Below the pieces are notes generated by a model, which saw only the letters and a list, made by a program, of their open reading frames with translations, did not search any database and was not told the origin of the DNA. A stretch of 59,901 nt of DNA. It comes from an uncultured Clostridia bacterium. GTDB taxonomy: Bacteria; Bacillota; Clostridia; Oscillospirales; CAG-272. This document shows positions 33,977-42,525 of this stretch, piece after piece; the stretch's first letter is position 1; the number at the start of each line of letters is the position of its first letter. Where the stretch lies: NCBI GenBank assembly GCA_944381115.1, contig CALWJV010000003.1, positions 1-59,901 of the forward strand. Reading direction: 5' to 3'. A program made the position numbers and the translations under genes.

Positions 33977-34333
33977 GTGACTGTTGTAACAAGCGGATAT
34001 TATGAAGACAGATATTTTTTTGAGGCAAGCGGTCACGCGTGCAGCGAAGATAAACGCATGCCAAGCCGTTCTGACATGGAAGAAAACGGTGAAGAGGCAC
34101 TTGCCTGTGCTGCTGCATCAATACTTGTACTTACTGCTGTTGAAAAAATTGAAAAAATGCAGAGCGAAGGAGCATTTTTAAGTTCGACAATTACGGTCGA
34201 ACCCGGTTATGCAGTATTCGATCTTGAAGTAAGAGAGGAATATATCGAGGAACTTTCGGTTATTTTTGATACGCTCCTTCTCGGATTTGAACTTCTGGAA
34301 GAAAATTATCCGGAATGTGTAAATTTAAAATAA
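33977..34333 (+). CDS. Prp-like cysteine protease in the phage head module
   Basis: 118 residues resembling Prp, the cysteine protease that trims the N-terminus of ribosomal protein L27 in Firmicutes and also matures capsid proteins of some staphylococcal phages. The His is in ASGHACSED and the Cys in ALACAAASILVLTAV, as in Prp. Compared with Prp there is an insert of about 14 residues between them. GTG 33977 has a strong GAGGAGG site. Its place between portal and scaffold is the usual place of a prohead protease, so it probably processes the scaffold or capsid (inference). Confidence 0.75.
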   Translation: MTVVTSGYYEDRYFFEASGHACSEDKRMPSRSDMEENGEEALACAAASILVLTAVEKIEKMQSEGAFLSSTITVEPGYAVFDLEVREEYIEELSVIFDTLLLGFELLEENYPECVNLK

Positions 34334-34409
34334 AGTACCCGTGTTAAGTAAAATATTTGAAATAAAGCATAGTAAAAATTTTTATAACTTGAGATAAAGT
34401 GAGAAAAAT

Positions 34410-35261
34410 ATGCAGAAAAACATTATTAATGCAGAAAATGCCGGAAACGGCTTTCTTGATAAATCGGGCGTAAAAGACAAGACTTTTCAGGCGGCTCCGG
34501 AACCGTTAAAGGCGGATGAAACAAAAACATCTTTGTCTTTTTATGAAGAGCAGTGCCGTCATGACGCCGATGACGGAGAGACAGGCATAAAAAATTATGC
34601 CGAAAACAATGTTGCCGAGTCCGGAGATTTTGGTCAGACGAAGCCGAATATCCGTGATGAAGCAGAGACCGAGGCAGACATTGCTGTTTCGTCAGAGGAA
34701 AATAACATAATTTCCGAAAGCAATGCAACCGATGCGGAAAAAGAAGATAAGGAGTTTTTGTCCCTGATAAGAGGCAAATATAAAGAAGCGTACAAGCGCC
34801 GAACGGAAAGTATAATCCGAAAAAGACTCAGAAACTCGAGATCAAGAGTCATATCCGGCACTGAAGATGATTTTTTATCAGGTCTGCAAAAAGAACGGTG
34901 CACAGAACTTTCGCAGCCAGTAAACTCCGAAAAAAAGAATGCCGGTACCTTGAAGGTCGAAGGCATTTATGGGGATAAAAGCAGTATAAAATCAGAAAAA
35001 AATCAAAGCAGCAATTCATCATACAACGGTGATTATAACAGCGATATCGGTTTCAATGAAAAAACAGAAAAGCAGGTTGCCGATATGAGAAAAACAAATG
35101 CCGAGGCCATGATAAAAGCAAATCGCAGCAGACCCTGTGAAAACGGGATCAGCGGCAGTATAGGTATGGTTACCGGCATAAATGTTTCTACCCTGAACGG
35201 AAGTGACATTTTGAAACTTTTAAAAAGGGTGGAGACAGGCGAAAAAATCAGATTCAAATAA
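34410..35261 (+). CDS. Scaffold-like phage protein
   Basis: 283 residues, highly charged and rich in Glu, Asn and Ser, with predicted disorder up to about residue 125, a basic helical stretch (RGKYKEAYKRRTESIIRKRLRN) and a conserved-looking end, SDILKLLKRVETGEKIRF, typical of scaffold proteins' capsid-binding C-termini. Position between protease and capsid supports a scaffold. The sequence itself is not recognised as any named family. Confidence 0.6.
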   Translation: MQKNIINAENAGNGFLDKSGVKDKTFQAAPEPLKADETKTSLSFYEEQCRHDADDGETGIKNYAENNVAESGDFGQTKPNIRDEAETEADIAVSSEENNIISESNATDAEKEDKEFLSLIRGKYKEAYKRRTESIIRKRLRNSRSRVISGTEDDFLSGLQKERCTELSQPVNSEKKNAGTLKVEGIYGDKSSIKSEKNQSSNSSYNGDYNSDIGFNEKTEKQVADMRKTNAEAMIKANRSRPCENGISGSIGMVTGINVSTLNGSDILKLLKRVETGEKIRFK

Positions 35262-35431
35262 ACGGTATTTAAATTTACCTTTTATTTTGTTGTAAAAGAT
35301 TCTTGATTCAGACGGTGAAAAATCATGTCTGTGCATCTACGGTTAACCAATACCATACCCCACCCGGAAAATGCAATCGGAATTTTTACAATTATAAAGG
35401 TAATAAGAATACTTTTAAGAAAGGAATAAAA

Positions 35432-36697
35432 ATGACAAATAAAAAATTTTTTTCACTTAAACTTTTCGGAGCGGACGAGATAATAAATACCACGCTTTCC
35501 AATGCTGAAGGTAATAATCTTTCCGCAGAAATGAAAACATTTTATGACAAAGCGCTTATTGAACTTGCGTCACCTAGTCTCGTACACGATCAGTTCGGAC
35601 AGAAGAGAAGAATACCGAAAAACGGCGGTAAATCCGTAGAATTCCGCTCTTTTTCCGCTCTTCCCAAAGCAACCAATGCAATTACAGAAGGCGTAACCCC
35701 TACCGGCAATAAACTGAATGTTACCGCTATAACATGTACCCCCGAGCAATATGGAGATTATGTGGAACTTTCAGACGTTTTCGAACTTACCTCAGTTGAC
35801 AATGCGATAATAGAAGCAACAAAAAAACTTGCATGTCAGGCAGGTCTCACACTTGATACCGTGGTAAGAAACGAACTTAACGGCGGGACCAATGTTATGT
35901 TCTGCCCTAAAATCGGTGAAAACGGCAGCGAAACAGAGGTTACCGACAGAGGATCGCTTGATTCAAGTTGCAAACTTACCGTAAAGCAGATTTTTAAAGC
36001 GGCGGCAGAACTTAAAGCAATGAATGCACCTAAAATCGACGGTTATTACGTAGGTATTATCCACCCATATGTCGCCTATGATCTTATGCAAGAGGCGGGT
36101 GACCGCTGGATAAGCGTAAATCAATATGCAAAGCCGGAAAATATTTTCAGAGGGGAGATCGGCTGTATCGGCGGCGTAAGATTTGTTGAGTCAACAGAAG
36201 CCAAAATTTTTGCGCCGATGCTTGTTTGCGGTTCTTCTTCCTTTAATGTAGTCTCCGGCACCTCCGGTCAAAATACTGTAAAAGTCAGCGGTGTATTTGA
36301 CGGAATAGACGCCCTTTTACCGATCGATGTTTATATTGACGGTAAAGCAAATAAAATAACCGCAGCGTCCGAATCCGGAAGCGATACTGTGCTTACACTT
36401 GAAAACGCACTTGAAAGCGAATTGACTTCAGGTGACAAAATTATTTGTAAAGGCGGTACGAGTGAAGGTCTCAGCGTATTCTCCACACTTATCCTCGGTG
36501 CAGATGCTTACGGCGTAACCGAAATGGAGGGCGGTATTGAAAACATAATAAAACAAAAAGGCTACGGAAACGATCCGCTCAATCAGCGCAGTTCTGTAGG
36601 TTGGAAGGCATTCAAATGTGCCAAGCGTTTGGTTGAAGAATACATGATAAGAGTTGAGTCTGTTTCCGCTTTTTCAGCCAACGCAGCGGAGAACTGA
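35432..36697 (+). CDS. Major capsid protein (N4-gp56 family)
   Basis: About 421 residues with the HK97-type capsid fold of the N4-gp56 family. Marks are LIELASPSLVHDQFGQKR, KSVEFRSFSALPKATNAITEGVTPTG, TPEQYGDYVELSDV, and YYVGIIHPYVAYDLMQ followed by FRGEIGCIGGVRFVES. I start it at ATG 35432, which has AAGGAA upstream; the open frame back to 35303 is probably not translated. It forms the phage shell. No separate head-decoration gene is seen. Confidence 0.9.
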   Translation: MTNKKFFSLKLFGADEIINTTLSNAEGNNLSAEMKTFYDKALIELASPSLVHDQFGQKRRIPKNGGKSVEFRSFSALPKATNAITEGVTPTGNKLNVTAITCTPEQYGDYVELSDVFELTSVDNAIIEATKKLACQAGLTLDTVVRNELNGGTNVMFCPKIGENGSETEVTDRGSLDSSCKLTVKQIFKAAAELKAMNAPKIDGYYVGIIHPYVAYDLMQEAGDRWISVNQYAKPENIFRGEIGCIGGVRFVESTEAKIFAPMLVCGSSSFNVVSGTSGQNTVKVSGVFDGIDALLPIDVYIDGKANKITAASESGSDTVLTLENALESELTSGDKIICKGGTSEGLSVFSTLILGADAYGVTEMEGGIENIIKQKGYGNDPLNQRSSVGWKAFKCAKRLVEEYMIRVESVSAFSANAAEN

Positions 36698-36737
36698 TAT
36701 TTAAAACATACAATTAAAAATACGTATTATGTCGGGG

Positions 36738-36776
36738 GAGGTACTGTCTTTTCGGCAGTGCCTCTCTTGTTATTTT
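36738..36776 (+). terminator. Hairpin after the capsid gene
   Basis: GAGGTACTG pairs with CAGTGCCTC (one G-U pair) and is followed by TCTTGTTATTTT. It may be a partial terminator that lowers expression of the genes after the capsid. Confidence 0.55.
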
Positions 36777-36795
36777 GAAAGGACGGAATTAATAA

Positions 36796-37002
36796 ATGAA
36801 TAACGGAAAATATATGGTTTTTATACCTAAAAGAGGAAGAAACGATAACGAAAGATATGTTGCCGTAAACGGAAAACGCATGCTTATAAGATGTGGTGAA
36901 AGTGTTATGGTTCCGTATGAATTTAAAGAAATAATAGAGCAGAGTCAGAAACAGGACAGAATTTCCGATGCCTATATCGCGGAAAACAGAAAAGACGACT
37001 GA
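36796..37002 (+). CDS. Small phage protein of unknown function
   Basis: 68 residues, basic, not recognised. It reads YMVFIPKRGRNDNERYVAVNGKRMLI, which could be a small beta-rich domain, then a charged helix. An AAAGG site lies upstream of ATG 36796. It sits between capsid and connector genes, where small head-completion proteins are common. Confidence 0.6.
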   Translation: MNNGKYMVFIPKRGRNDNERYVAVNGKRMLIRCGESVMVPYEFKEIIEQSQKQDRISDAYIAENRKDD

Positions 37003-37030
37003 TACTGCGTTATTGAAAAAGGAGAAAAAT

Positions 37031-37375
37031 ATGACAGTATCCGATGCAATTGAAAGAGCGGAAGACATATATAAATACAGCGGATCTTCTGAAAGACTGA
37101 TTCAGTGGCTTTCCGAACTTGAAGAAAAAATTAACATTGAACTTTTCGGTGTTCAGATGACGGTCAAACTGGATACAGCCGATACACTTACCGCACCTGA
37201 TGCATATGCAGAATTTTATCCGCTTTATCTTGTAATGAAAAGTACATTTACAGAGGGTAAGACCGAAACATACAATAATATGGCTCGATGCTTTGAAAGG
37301 GCATATTCGGAATATGTTGACCATGTAAACAGAAATCATGTTCCGGAAAAAACCGTATATTATAAAATTTTATAA
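37031..37375 (+). CDS. Head-tail connector/adaptor-like protein
   Basis: 114 residues, mainly helical (VSDAIERAEDIYKYSG, LIQWLSELEEKINIELFG, then YLVMKSTFTEGKTETYNNMARCFERAYSEYVDHVNR). The size, helical build and place after the capsid fit a connector that bridges portal and tail. AAGGAG is well spaced before ATG 37031; the longer open frame from 36968 overlaps the previous gene. The family is not recognised with certainty. Confidence 0.55.
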   Translation: MTVSDAIERAEDIYKYSGSSERLIQWLSELEEKINIELFGVQMTVKLDTADTLTAPDAYAEFYPLYLVMKSTFTEGKTETYNNMARCFERAYSEYVDHVNRNHVPEKTVYYKIL

Positions 37376-37390
37376 TAAGGGGGAAAGGAC

Positions 37391-39157
37391 ATGAAATATA
37401 TCAGCGATTTAAAGGTTACTGACAATTTTTCCGAAAGTATTGACGGTTTCAGCGGACTTCGCCATAACAGCCGTTCTGACGGAAAGACACTTGTGTACAG
37501 TGAAAATATGTCCGACTCACTTTTCCCTTCTCTTTATCAAAGAAATAAGCGCGCGTGTGTTTCTCATTTCGGAAATCTTTCAAGTATCCTTCCTGATGAA
37601 ACTTTAGCACGCATAGAAAACGGTTTATTTTACAACGGGCAGACAGAGTACAGTGATGTATACTACTCTGATATTTACAAACATAATATTTTGAGACTTG
37701 GTGACTATTATGTGGTTTTTCCTTTGGGTTCGTATTATAATGTACACGATACATCAGATTTCGGCGCTATGCGCAAAACGTACAGTTTTGGTAGCGAAGG
37801 TACTCAGATCATGACCGTAGACGAAAATTTGAATGAAATAGTCAATTATACAGTTTCAGAAAGTGAACCGAAAACTGCTGTTGACGGAAATTTTTGGGTA
37901 AAACCCAAAAATGACGGCGGTTATGAGACAAAAAAATATGACGGATTTACATGGCATGATTTTAAAAGTTATGTAAAAATCGTCCATGAAAGTATGGGTC
38001 AGAGTTTTAAAGTAGGAGAGGTCCTTGAATGCAACGGAGCAGAAGGTATACTCGGCAAATATGTAAAAGTTATGGCAAAAGACAGTACCGGCATATATTT
38101 TTCGGGTGCCGCCCCATATACGAGAAAAATAGGAAATTACAGTCTGAAAAGGTGGGTGCCTAGACTTCAGCAAACGGCGGTTTGCGGGGGAAGAATAATA
38201 GGTGTTTATCACGGTGAAGACGAGGACGGAAAATTTATAAGCCGTATTTATGCAAGCGCGGTGAATGACCCGTTTTCCTGGACGGAATACGGCGGAGGGC
38301 TTTCGGTTGATGTCGGAGGCGGTGAGGAATTTACAGCGATATGTGATTTCAGAGGGTCACCGGTCGTATTCAGGGAGCACTCTATTATCCAACTCAAAAT
38401 TACCGAAGATAAAATGACATTTTCAACAATTTTCTGTGACGGAGTAAAGGTTGAGGCGGAGAACAGTCCGGTTTACATAAACGGAGTAATTTACTATAAA
38501 AGTCCGGTAGCGGTATGTGCCTATGACGGATCATTCCCTAAGATAATATCGGAACCCCTCGGCAATGAGATTTCCGGTTACTCGGGACCTTCGCCGGCAG
38601 GAGATAATAACGGAAAATACTGTATTCGTCTTGCCGATGAAAACGGAAAAGCCGGTATATATGTCTATAATCCCGTATCGAAAACATGGAATATGGAGGA
38701 TGCTCCGGAAGTAAAGAAATTCATAAAAAAAGACGGAAACCTTATTGCGTTATGTAAAGAATCAGACACCGTAAACAGTCTTATCCTTTGGGATTACGAA
38801 AACGCAGGAGAAGATTGTAAAAACTACTTTTCGCAGGAAGGACATCCTATTGTCGAAAAGGAAGTAAGATGGTCTTTTGAGACAGGAGAGATACTTAAAG
38901 AAAGTAAAAAAGGTTTTTGGCCGTGCAGGTTTTTTTTAAAACTGAAACTCAAATCCGGCGGAGCAGTAAGCGTTGGATGTATTTACAACGGTCGCAGCGA
39001 ACCTGACAGAGTGGTAAGTATAAGCGATAAGACCGACGGATATTTTGATATACCGATGATACTTACCAAATGCAATTCATTAAGATTACGTGTTTTTGGC
39101 AGAGGAAAGGCAGAGATATGCGGCTATTACATTGAATACCGTGCAGAAAAACGTTAA
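37391..39157 (+). CDS. Phage neck/tail-nozzle-like protein
   Basis: 588 residues, beta-rich and Tyr/Gly-rich, without signal peptide. Segments such as GGRIIGVYHGEDEDGKFISRIYAS, FTAICDFRGSPVVFREHSIIQLK and YINGVIYYKSPVAVCAYDG read like blades of a beta-propeller and resemble podovirus tail-nozzle or stabilisation proteins. It is the only large protein after the connector, so the particle may have only a short neck. The assignment rests on position and general pattern. Confidence 0.55.
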   Translation: MKYISDLKVTDNFSESIDGFSGLRHNSRSDGKTLVYSENMSDSLFPSLYQRNKRACVSHFGNLSSILPDETLARIENGLFYNGQTEYSDVYYSDIYKHNILRLGDYYVVFPLGSYYNVHDTSDFGAMRKTYSFGSEGTQIMTVDENLNEIVNYTVSESEPKTAVDGNFWVKPKNDGGYETKKYDGFTWHDFKSYVKIVHESMGQSFKVGEVLECNGAEGILGKYVKVMAKDSTGIYFSGAAPYTRKIGNYSLKRWVPRLQQTAVCGGRIIGVYHGEDEDGKFISRIYASAVNDPFSWTEYGGGLSVDVGGGEEFTAICDFRGSPVVFREHSIIQLKITEDKMTFSTIFCDGVKVEAENSPVYINGVIYYKSPVAVCAYDGSFPKIISEPLGNEISGYSGPSPAGDNNGKYCIRLADENGKAGIYVYNPVSKTWNMEDAPEVKKFIKKDGNLIALCKESDTVNSLILWDYENAGEDCKNYFSQEGHPIVEKEVRWSFETGEILKESKKGFWPCRFFLKLKLKSGGAVSVGCIYNGRSEPDRVVSISDKTDGYFDIPMILTKCNSLRLRVFGRGKAEICGYYIEYRAEKR

Positions 39158-39232
39158 AAGCATGGTAAACAAAAAAAGTTTCTGATTTTATACCGCTTAC
39201 GGCGATAAAATAACGGTGAAAGGAAGAAAGAA

Positions 39233-39526
39233 TTGAATACAGAAGAAATAAGCCAAAATATACTCTTGAAACTCAATGACCATGACAACCGTATTTCTGA
39301 ATTAAAAGACAGGATGAAGGGTCAGGAAGAGCAGATAAAAATAATAGGTGAACTTTCGCTTAGTGTACGTGAACTTGCGGTCAACATGAAAAGTATGCTT
39401 CGCGAGCAGATCAACCAAAGCGAAAGGATAACAAAACTTGAAAGAACGCCGATTTCAAGATATGAAACGATCATATGCGCATTTATATCTGCAATTGCCG
39501 GTGCGGTCATCGGTCTGTTTTTCTGA
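39233..39526 (+). CDS. XhlA-like coiled-coil membrane protein
   Basis: 97 residues from TTG 39233 with AAGGAAG upstream. A coiled coil (residues about 10-75, HDNRISELKDRMKGQEEQI) is followed by one C-terminal membrane helix (IICAFISAIAGAVIGLFF). This is the layout of XhlA/hemolysin-like proteins that act with holins in phage lysis. No endolysin or holin gene follows; the module ends at a terminator. Confidence 0.7.
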   Translation: MNTEEISQNILLKLNDHDNRISELKDRMKGQEEQIKIIGELSLSVRELAVNMKSMLREQINQSERITKLERTPISRYETIICAFISAIAGAVIGLFF

Positions 39527-39570
39527 TAAAAACAGTAAAAAAAAAATAAAATATTTTGGCTGAAAAAATA

Positions 39571-39620
39571 AAAGGGGCTTATCCGGATGTAGCAAAAAAA
39601 CATCGGTTGAGCCTCTTTTC
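39571..39620 (+). terminator. Terminator at the end of the phage module
   Basis: AAAGGGGCTTATCCGGATG pairs with CATCGGTTGAGCCTCTTTT with a few mismatches, and ends in a T-run. It marks the right end of the module. Confidence 0.75.
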
Positions 39621-39823
39621 ATAGAAATTTTTTACCGTGTTTTTTATTGGCATTATTTTTTGTATAATATGGTTTGTTTTTACTTAAAGAGGAATAATAT
39701 GTGATATATAGAATTTAAATTTTTTCAATATATTCAACAGTTATGATATTGTACCTGCGATTTTTTAAAAAATATATGCGGAAAAATATTTTTATTCAAG
39801 TGATTGATAAAAGAAAATGTGCG

Positions 39824-39853
39824 GAATAAATTCAAATTCGACTGCATACATAT
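39824..39853 (+). promoter_or_regulatory. Possible sigma-E promoter of spoIVA
   Basis: GAATAAA (39824-39830), 14 bases, CATACATAT (39845-39853) approaches the sigma-E -10 form CATACAAT with a matching spacer, about 45 bases upstream of spoIVA. spoIVA is a sigma-E gene in known spore formers, which makes this the likely promoter. Confidence 0.5.
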
Positions 39854-39895
39854 GGATTAAACAAAAATTGATGAATGAAAGTCGGAGGAGCAGTC

Positions 39896-41377
39896 ATGGT
39901 TGGCACACAAAATATTTATAAGGATATAGCCGAAAGGACCGGGGGAGACATTTATATAGGCGTTGTGGGTCCTGTCAGGACCGGAAAATCAACATTTATA
40001 AAAAAATTTATGGAGCAACTTGTTTTGCCGAATATGACGGCGGGATTTGAAAAAGAAAGAGCAAAAGACGAAATGCCTCAAACAGCGGCAGGAAAAACCG
40101 TTATGACAACAGAGCCTAAATTCGTTCCGGAAAAAGCGGTGGAAATTTCAATAGGTGAGCAGGCGACAATGCGCGTTAAACTTGCTGACTGCGTAGGATA
40201 TGTTGTCCCGGAAGCGCTCGGAACTGTTGAAAACGGTCAAAGCAGAATGGTATTGACTCCTTGGTCAGATGAGCCAATGCCGTTCGAGGCCGCTGCCGAA
40301 CTTGGCACTAAAAAAGTCATTTTCGAACACTCTACGGTAGGAATAGTCGTTACCACTGACGGAAGTATAGGGGAGTTACCGAGAGACGTTTATGTAGAAG
40401 CGGAAAAGCGTGTTATTTCCGAGTTAAAGTCAATAGGAAAACCTTTTGCGATACTTCTCAACTCTGCTGAACCGGGCAGTGAAAAGGCAATTTCTCTTGC
40501 TATGGAACTTGAAAAAAATTACGGTGCTCCGGTTGCGCTCGTCAGCGCAATTGAACTTAATTCCGAAGATATACGCCATATTATGGAACTTCTTCTTCTT
40601 GAATTTCCGGTACGTATGATAGACGTCGAACTTCCGGCATGGACGACTGCGCTTGACTTTGAACATTGGTTGGTTAAATCGCTTCGAGAGGCAATAGGAG
40701 ATTGTGCAAAAAAGATAAAAAAACTAGGAGAGATACCGTCGGCGTTCAACGCGCTTTTCGGTCACGAATACATAAGGGATGCTTTTATCACATCTACCGA
40801 GTGCGGTACCGGAGTTGCAAAACTTGAGATTAAATTAAAAGAAACTTTGTATTATAAAGTTATCAGTGAACTTACCGGATTTTCAATAGAAAACGAAGAG
40901 TCGCTTGTAACACAACTTAAGGATCTTTCCGCAATAAAAGAAAGGTACGATAAAATAGCCGAGGCGCTTGATGCAGTAGAAAAAACCGGTTACGGGATAG
41001 TTATGCCGGCAGTAGAAGATCTCAGTCTTGCAGAGCCGGAAATAATTAAACGCGGCGGTGGATACGGGGTCAAACTTAAGGCATCAGCACCGTCAATACA
41101 TATGATAAAGGCAAATATTGAAACAGAGATAAATCCGATAGTCGGAACAGAACAGCAATCAGAGGATCTGATAAGATATTTATTAAGCGAGTTTGAAGAG
41201 GATCCGACAAGAATATGGAGTTCCAATCTGTTTGGCAAAACGCTTTATGAACTTATAACTGAGGGATTACATTCAAAACTTGATAATATTCCGGTGGGTG
41301 CAAGGGAAAAACTTGGTTCCACACTTGAAAAGATAATAAACGAAGGCAGCGGAGGACTTATATGCATCTTGCTTTAA
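39896..41377 (+). CDS. spoIVA: Stage IV sporulation protein A (coat morphogenetic ATPase)
   Basis: 493 residues of SpoIVA, which polymerises with ATP on the forespore surface to form the base of the spore coat. It has the P-loop VGPVRTGKSTF, the family segments LADCVGYVVPEALGTVENGQ and TPWSDEPMPFEAAAELGTKKVI, and the C-terminal SGGLICILL close to the usual SpoIVA end. ATG 39896 is chosen because GGAGGAG lies 7 bases upstream; an in-frame ATG at 39875 would contain that site. A possible sigma-E promoter precedes it. Confidence 0.97.
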   Translation: MVGTQNIYKDIAERTGGDIYIGVVGPVRTGKSTFIKKFMEQLVLPNMTAGFEKERAKDEMPQTAAGKTVMTTEPKFVPEKAVEISIGEQATMRVKLADCVGYVVPEALGTVENGQSRMVLTPWSDEPMPFEAAAELGTKKVIFEHSTVGIVVTTDGSIGELPRDVYVEAEKRVISELKSIGKPFAILLNSAEPGSEKAISLAMELEKNYGAPVALVSAIELNSEDIRHIMELLLLEFPVRMIDVELPAWTTALDFEHWLVKSLREAIGDCAKKIKKLGEIPSAFNALFGHEYIRDAFITSTECGTGVAKLEIKLKETLYYKVISELTGFSIENEESLVTQLKDLSAIKERYDKIAEALDAVEKTGYGIVMPAVEDLSLAEPEIIKRGGGYGVKLKASAPSIHMIKANIETEINPIVGTEQQSEDLIRYLLSEFEEDPTRIWSSNLFGKTLYELITEGLHSKLDNIPVGAREKLGSTLEKIINEGSGGLICILL

Positions 41378-41484
41378 AACAAGATGTCCAGAAAAAAGTC
41401 AAGACAGAAAAATTTTATTAATTTCTGACGAAAAATCCGATAATAAAAAATTGGTTTAAAAATATCATACGAACGGAGAAAAAT

Positions 41485-41754
41485 ATGTTAAAATGTCCGT
41501 CTTTACCGGTTAGGTACAGTGAACTCTGTAAAAAGGAAGTAATAAATACCTGTGACGGTTGCAGGCTCGGATATGTAAGCGATCTTGAAATAGACACGAT
41601 GTGCGGAAGAATAAATGCAATTTTTGTACCCAAACCGCATAAACTTTTTGCCAAATGTCAATACCATGTAATAAGATGGGAGCAAATAGAACGAATAGGT
41701 GCTGATATGATTTTGGTAAAACTTCCCAAGCTCGCCCCAAAACCGGAATGTTGA
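41485..41754 (+). CDS. YlmC/YmxH-family sporulation protein (PRC-barrel)
   Basis: 89 residues with a PRC-barrel fold of the YlmC/YmxH type: YSELCKKEVINTCDGCRLGYVSDLEID, GRINAIFVPKP and YHVIRWEQIERIGADMILVKL. These proteins are linked to sporulation in Clostridia and Bacilli, with an undefined role. GGAG precedes ATG 41485. It follows spoIVA by about 110 bases. Confidence 0.85.
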   Translation: MLKCPSLPVRYSELCKKEVINTCDGCRLGYVSDLEIDTMCGRINAIFVPKPHKLFAKCQYHVIRWEQIERIGADMILVKLPKLAPKPEC

Positions 41755-42041
41755 AGGTTTTACGATTAAAAATTTTGATTGTAATACAGAATAAACTAAA
41801 AATTAAAAATAATTATTACAAATTAAAAATAATTATAAAGTAGAAACCACACCGGGAATCGGGAACATAAAATATTCAGGTTAAAAAAAGGTGAAATTTA
41901 CCATTTATAATTCTCTGGATTACGCTCATAATAAAAACAGAACAAGCGGTTGGCGTAAAGAAAATTTGCCAAGAAGATGCAACTTGTACTTTAATGCTGA
42001 AAGCGAGTTCATTTAATCAGAATTTAAAAGGAGAAAATAAA

Positions 42042-42242
42042 ATGGCAAAGAGTCAGATTCTTGTTTCGGAAGCAAAAGACGCTCTCGAACGCTTCAAGAT
42101 GGAAGCAGCAAGCGAAGTTGGAGTAAACCTTAAGCAGGGTTACAACGGCGATCTTACTTCCCGTCAGGCCGGTTCTGTAGGCGGTCAGATGGTTAAAAAG
42201 ATGATCGAGAAATACGAAAACGACCTCAAAGCAGGCAAATAA
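42042..42242 (+). CDS. Alpha/beta-type small acid-soluble spore protein
   Basis: 66 residues with the alpha/beta SASP signature: ALERFKMEAASEVG, containing the GPR protease region, and LTSRQAGSVGGQMVKKMIE. These proteins coat and protect spore DNA and feed germination after cleavage. AAAGGAG is well spaced before ATG 42042. A terminator follows. The 285-base gap before it holds no other gene; presumably it contains a forespore promoter that I could not pinpoint. Confidence 0.95.
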   Translation: MAKSQILVSEAKDALERFKMEAASEVGVNLKQGYNGDLTSRQAGSVGGQMVKKMIEKYENDLKAGK

Positions 42243-42270
42243 GTTAAAATAACCTGATAAAATCAAGATC

Positions 42271-42318
42271 AAAACGGCAGAGGCCGTGCAGAAATGTACG
42301 GCTTCTGCTTTTCGTTTT
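42271..42318 (+). terminator. Terminator of the SASP gene
   Basis: AAAACGGCAGAGGCCGT and ACGGCTTCTGCTTTTCGTTTT form a long imperfect hairpin with a T-rich tail. Confidence 0.8.
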
Positions 42319-42525
42319 GAAAATTACAATATTCAAAAAAATAATATATTGTTTTGATTTATTCGATTTTTATTTTAATTAACCGATATTTAATTTTATA
42401 TTAATTTAACAAAATATCCTTGAAATAATTTAAAAAAGTGGTAAAATATATTATATGAAATTTTATTTGCTTATTTCAGTATTTAAAATTCGTGCTGTTT
42501 CCTGAAGGGAGTTCCTGCAAAAAAA

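Larger units (their letters stand above)
30110..39620 (+). mobile_element. Minimal prophage remnant or domesticated phage head module
   Basis: A block of about 9.5 kb from the first LexA box to the terminator after the XhlA-like gene. Order: small zinc protein, possible small terminase, large terminase, portal, Prp-like protease, scaffold-like protein, N4-gp56-type capsid, small protein, connector-like protein, neck/tail protein, XhlA-like membrane protein. There is no integrase, repressor, replication, tail-tube, tape-measure or lysin gene, and I see no obvious attachment repeats. All genes are intact, lie on one strand and share the host's AT-rich codon use. It sits between mtaB and spoIVA. 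Confidence 0.8.

Noticed and set aside
35303..35431. 43-codon N-terminal extension of the capsid protein
   Set aside because: The ATG at 35432 has AAGGAA at the right distance, and the extension is not like capsid N-termini.
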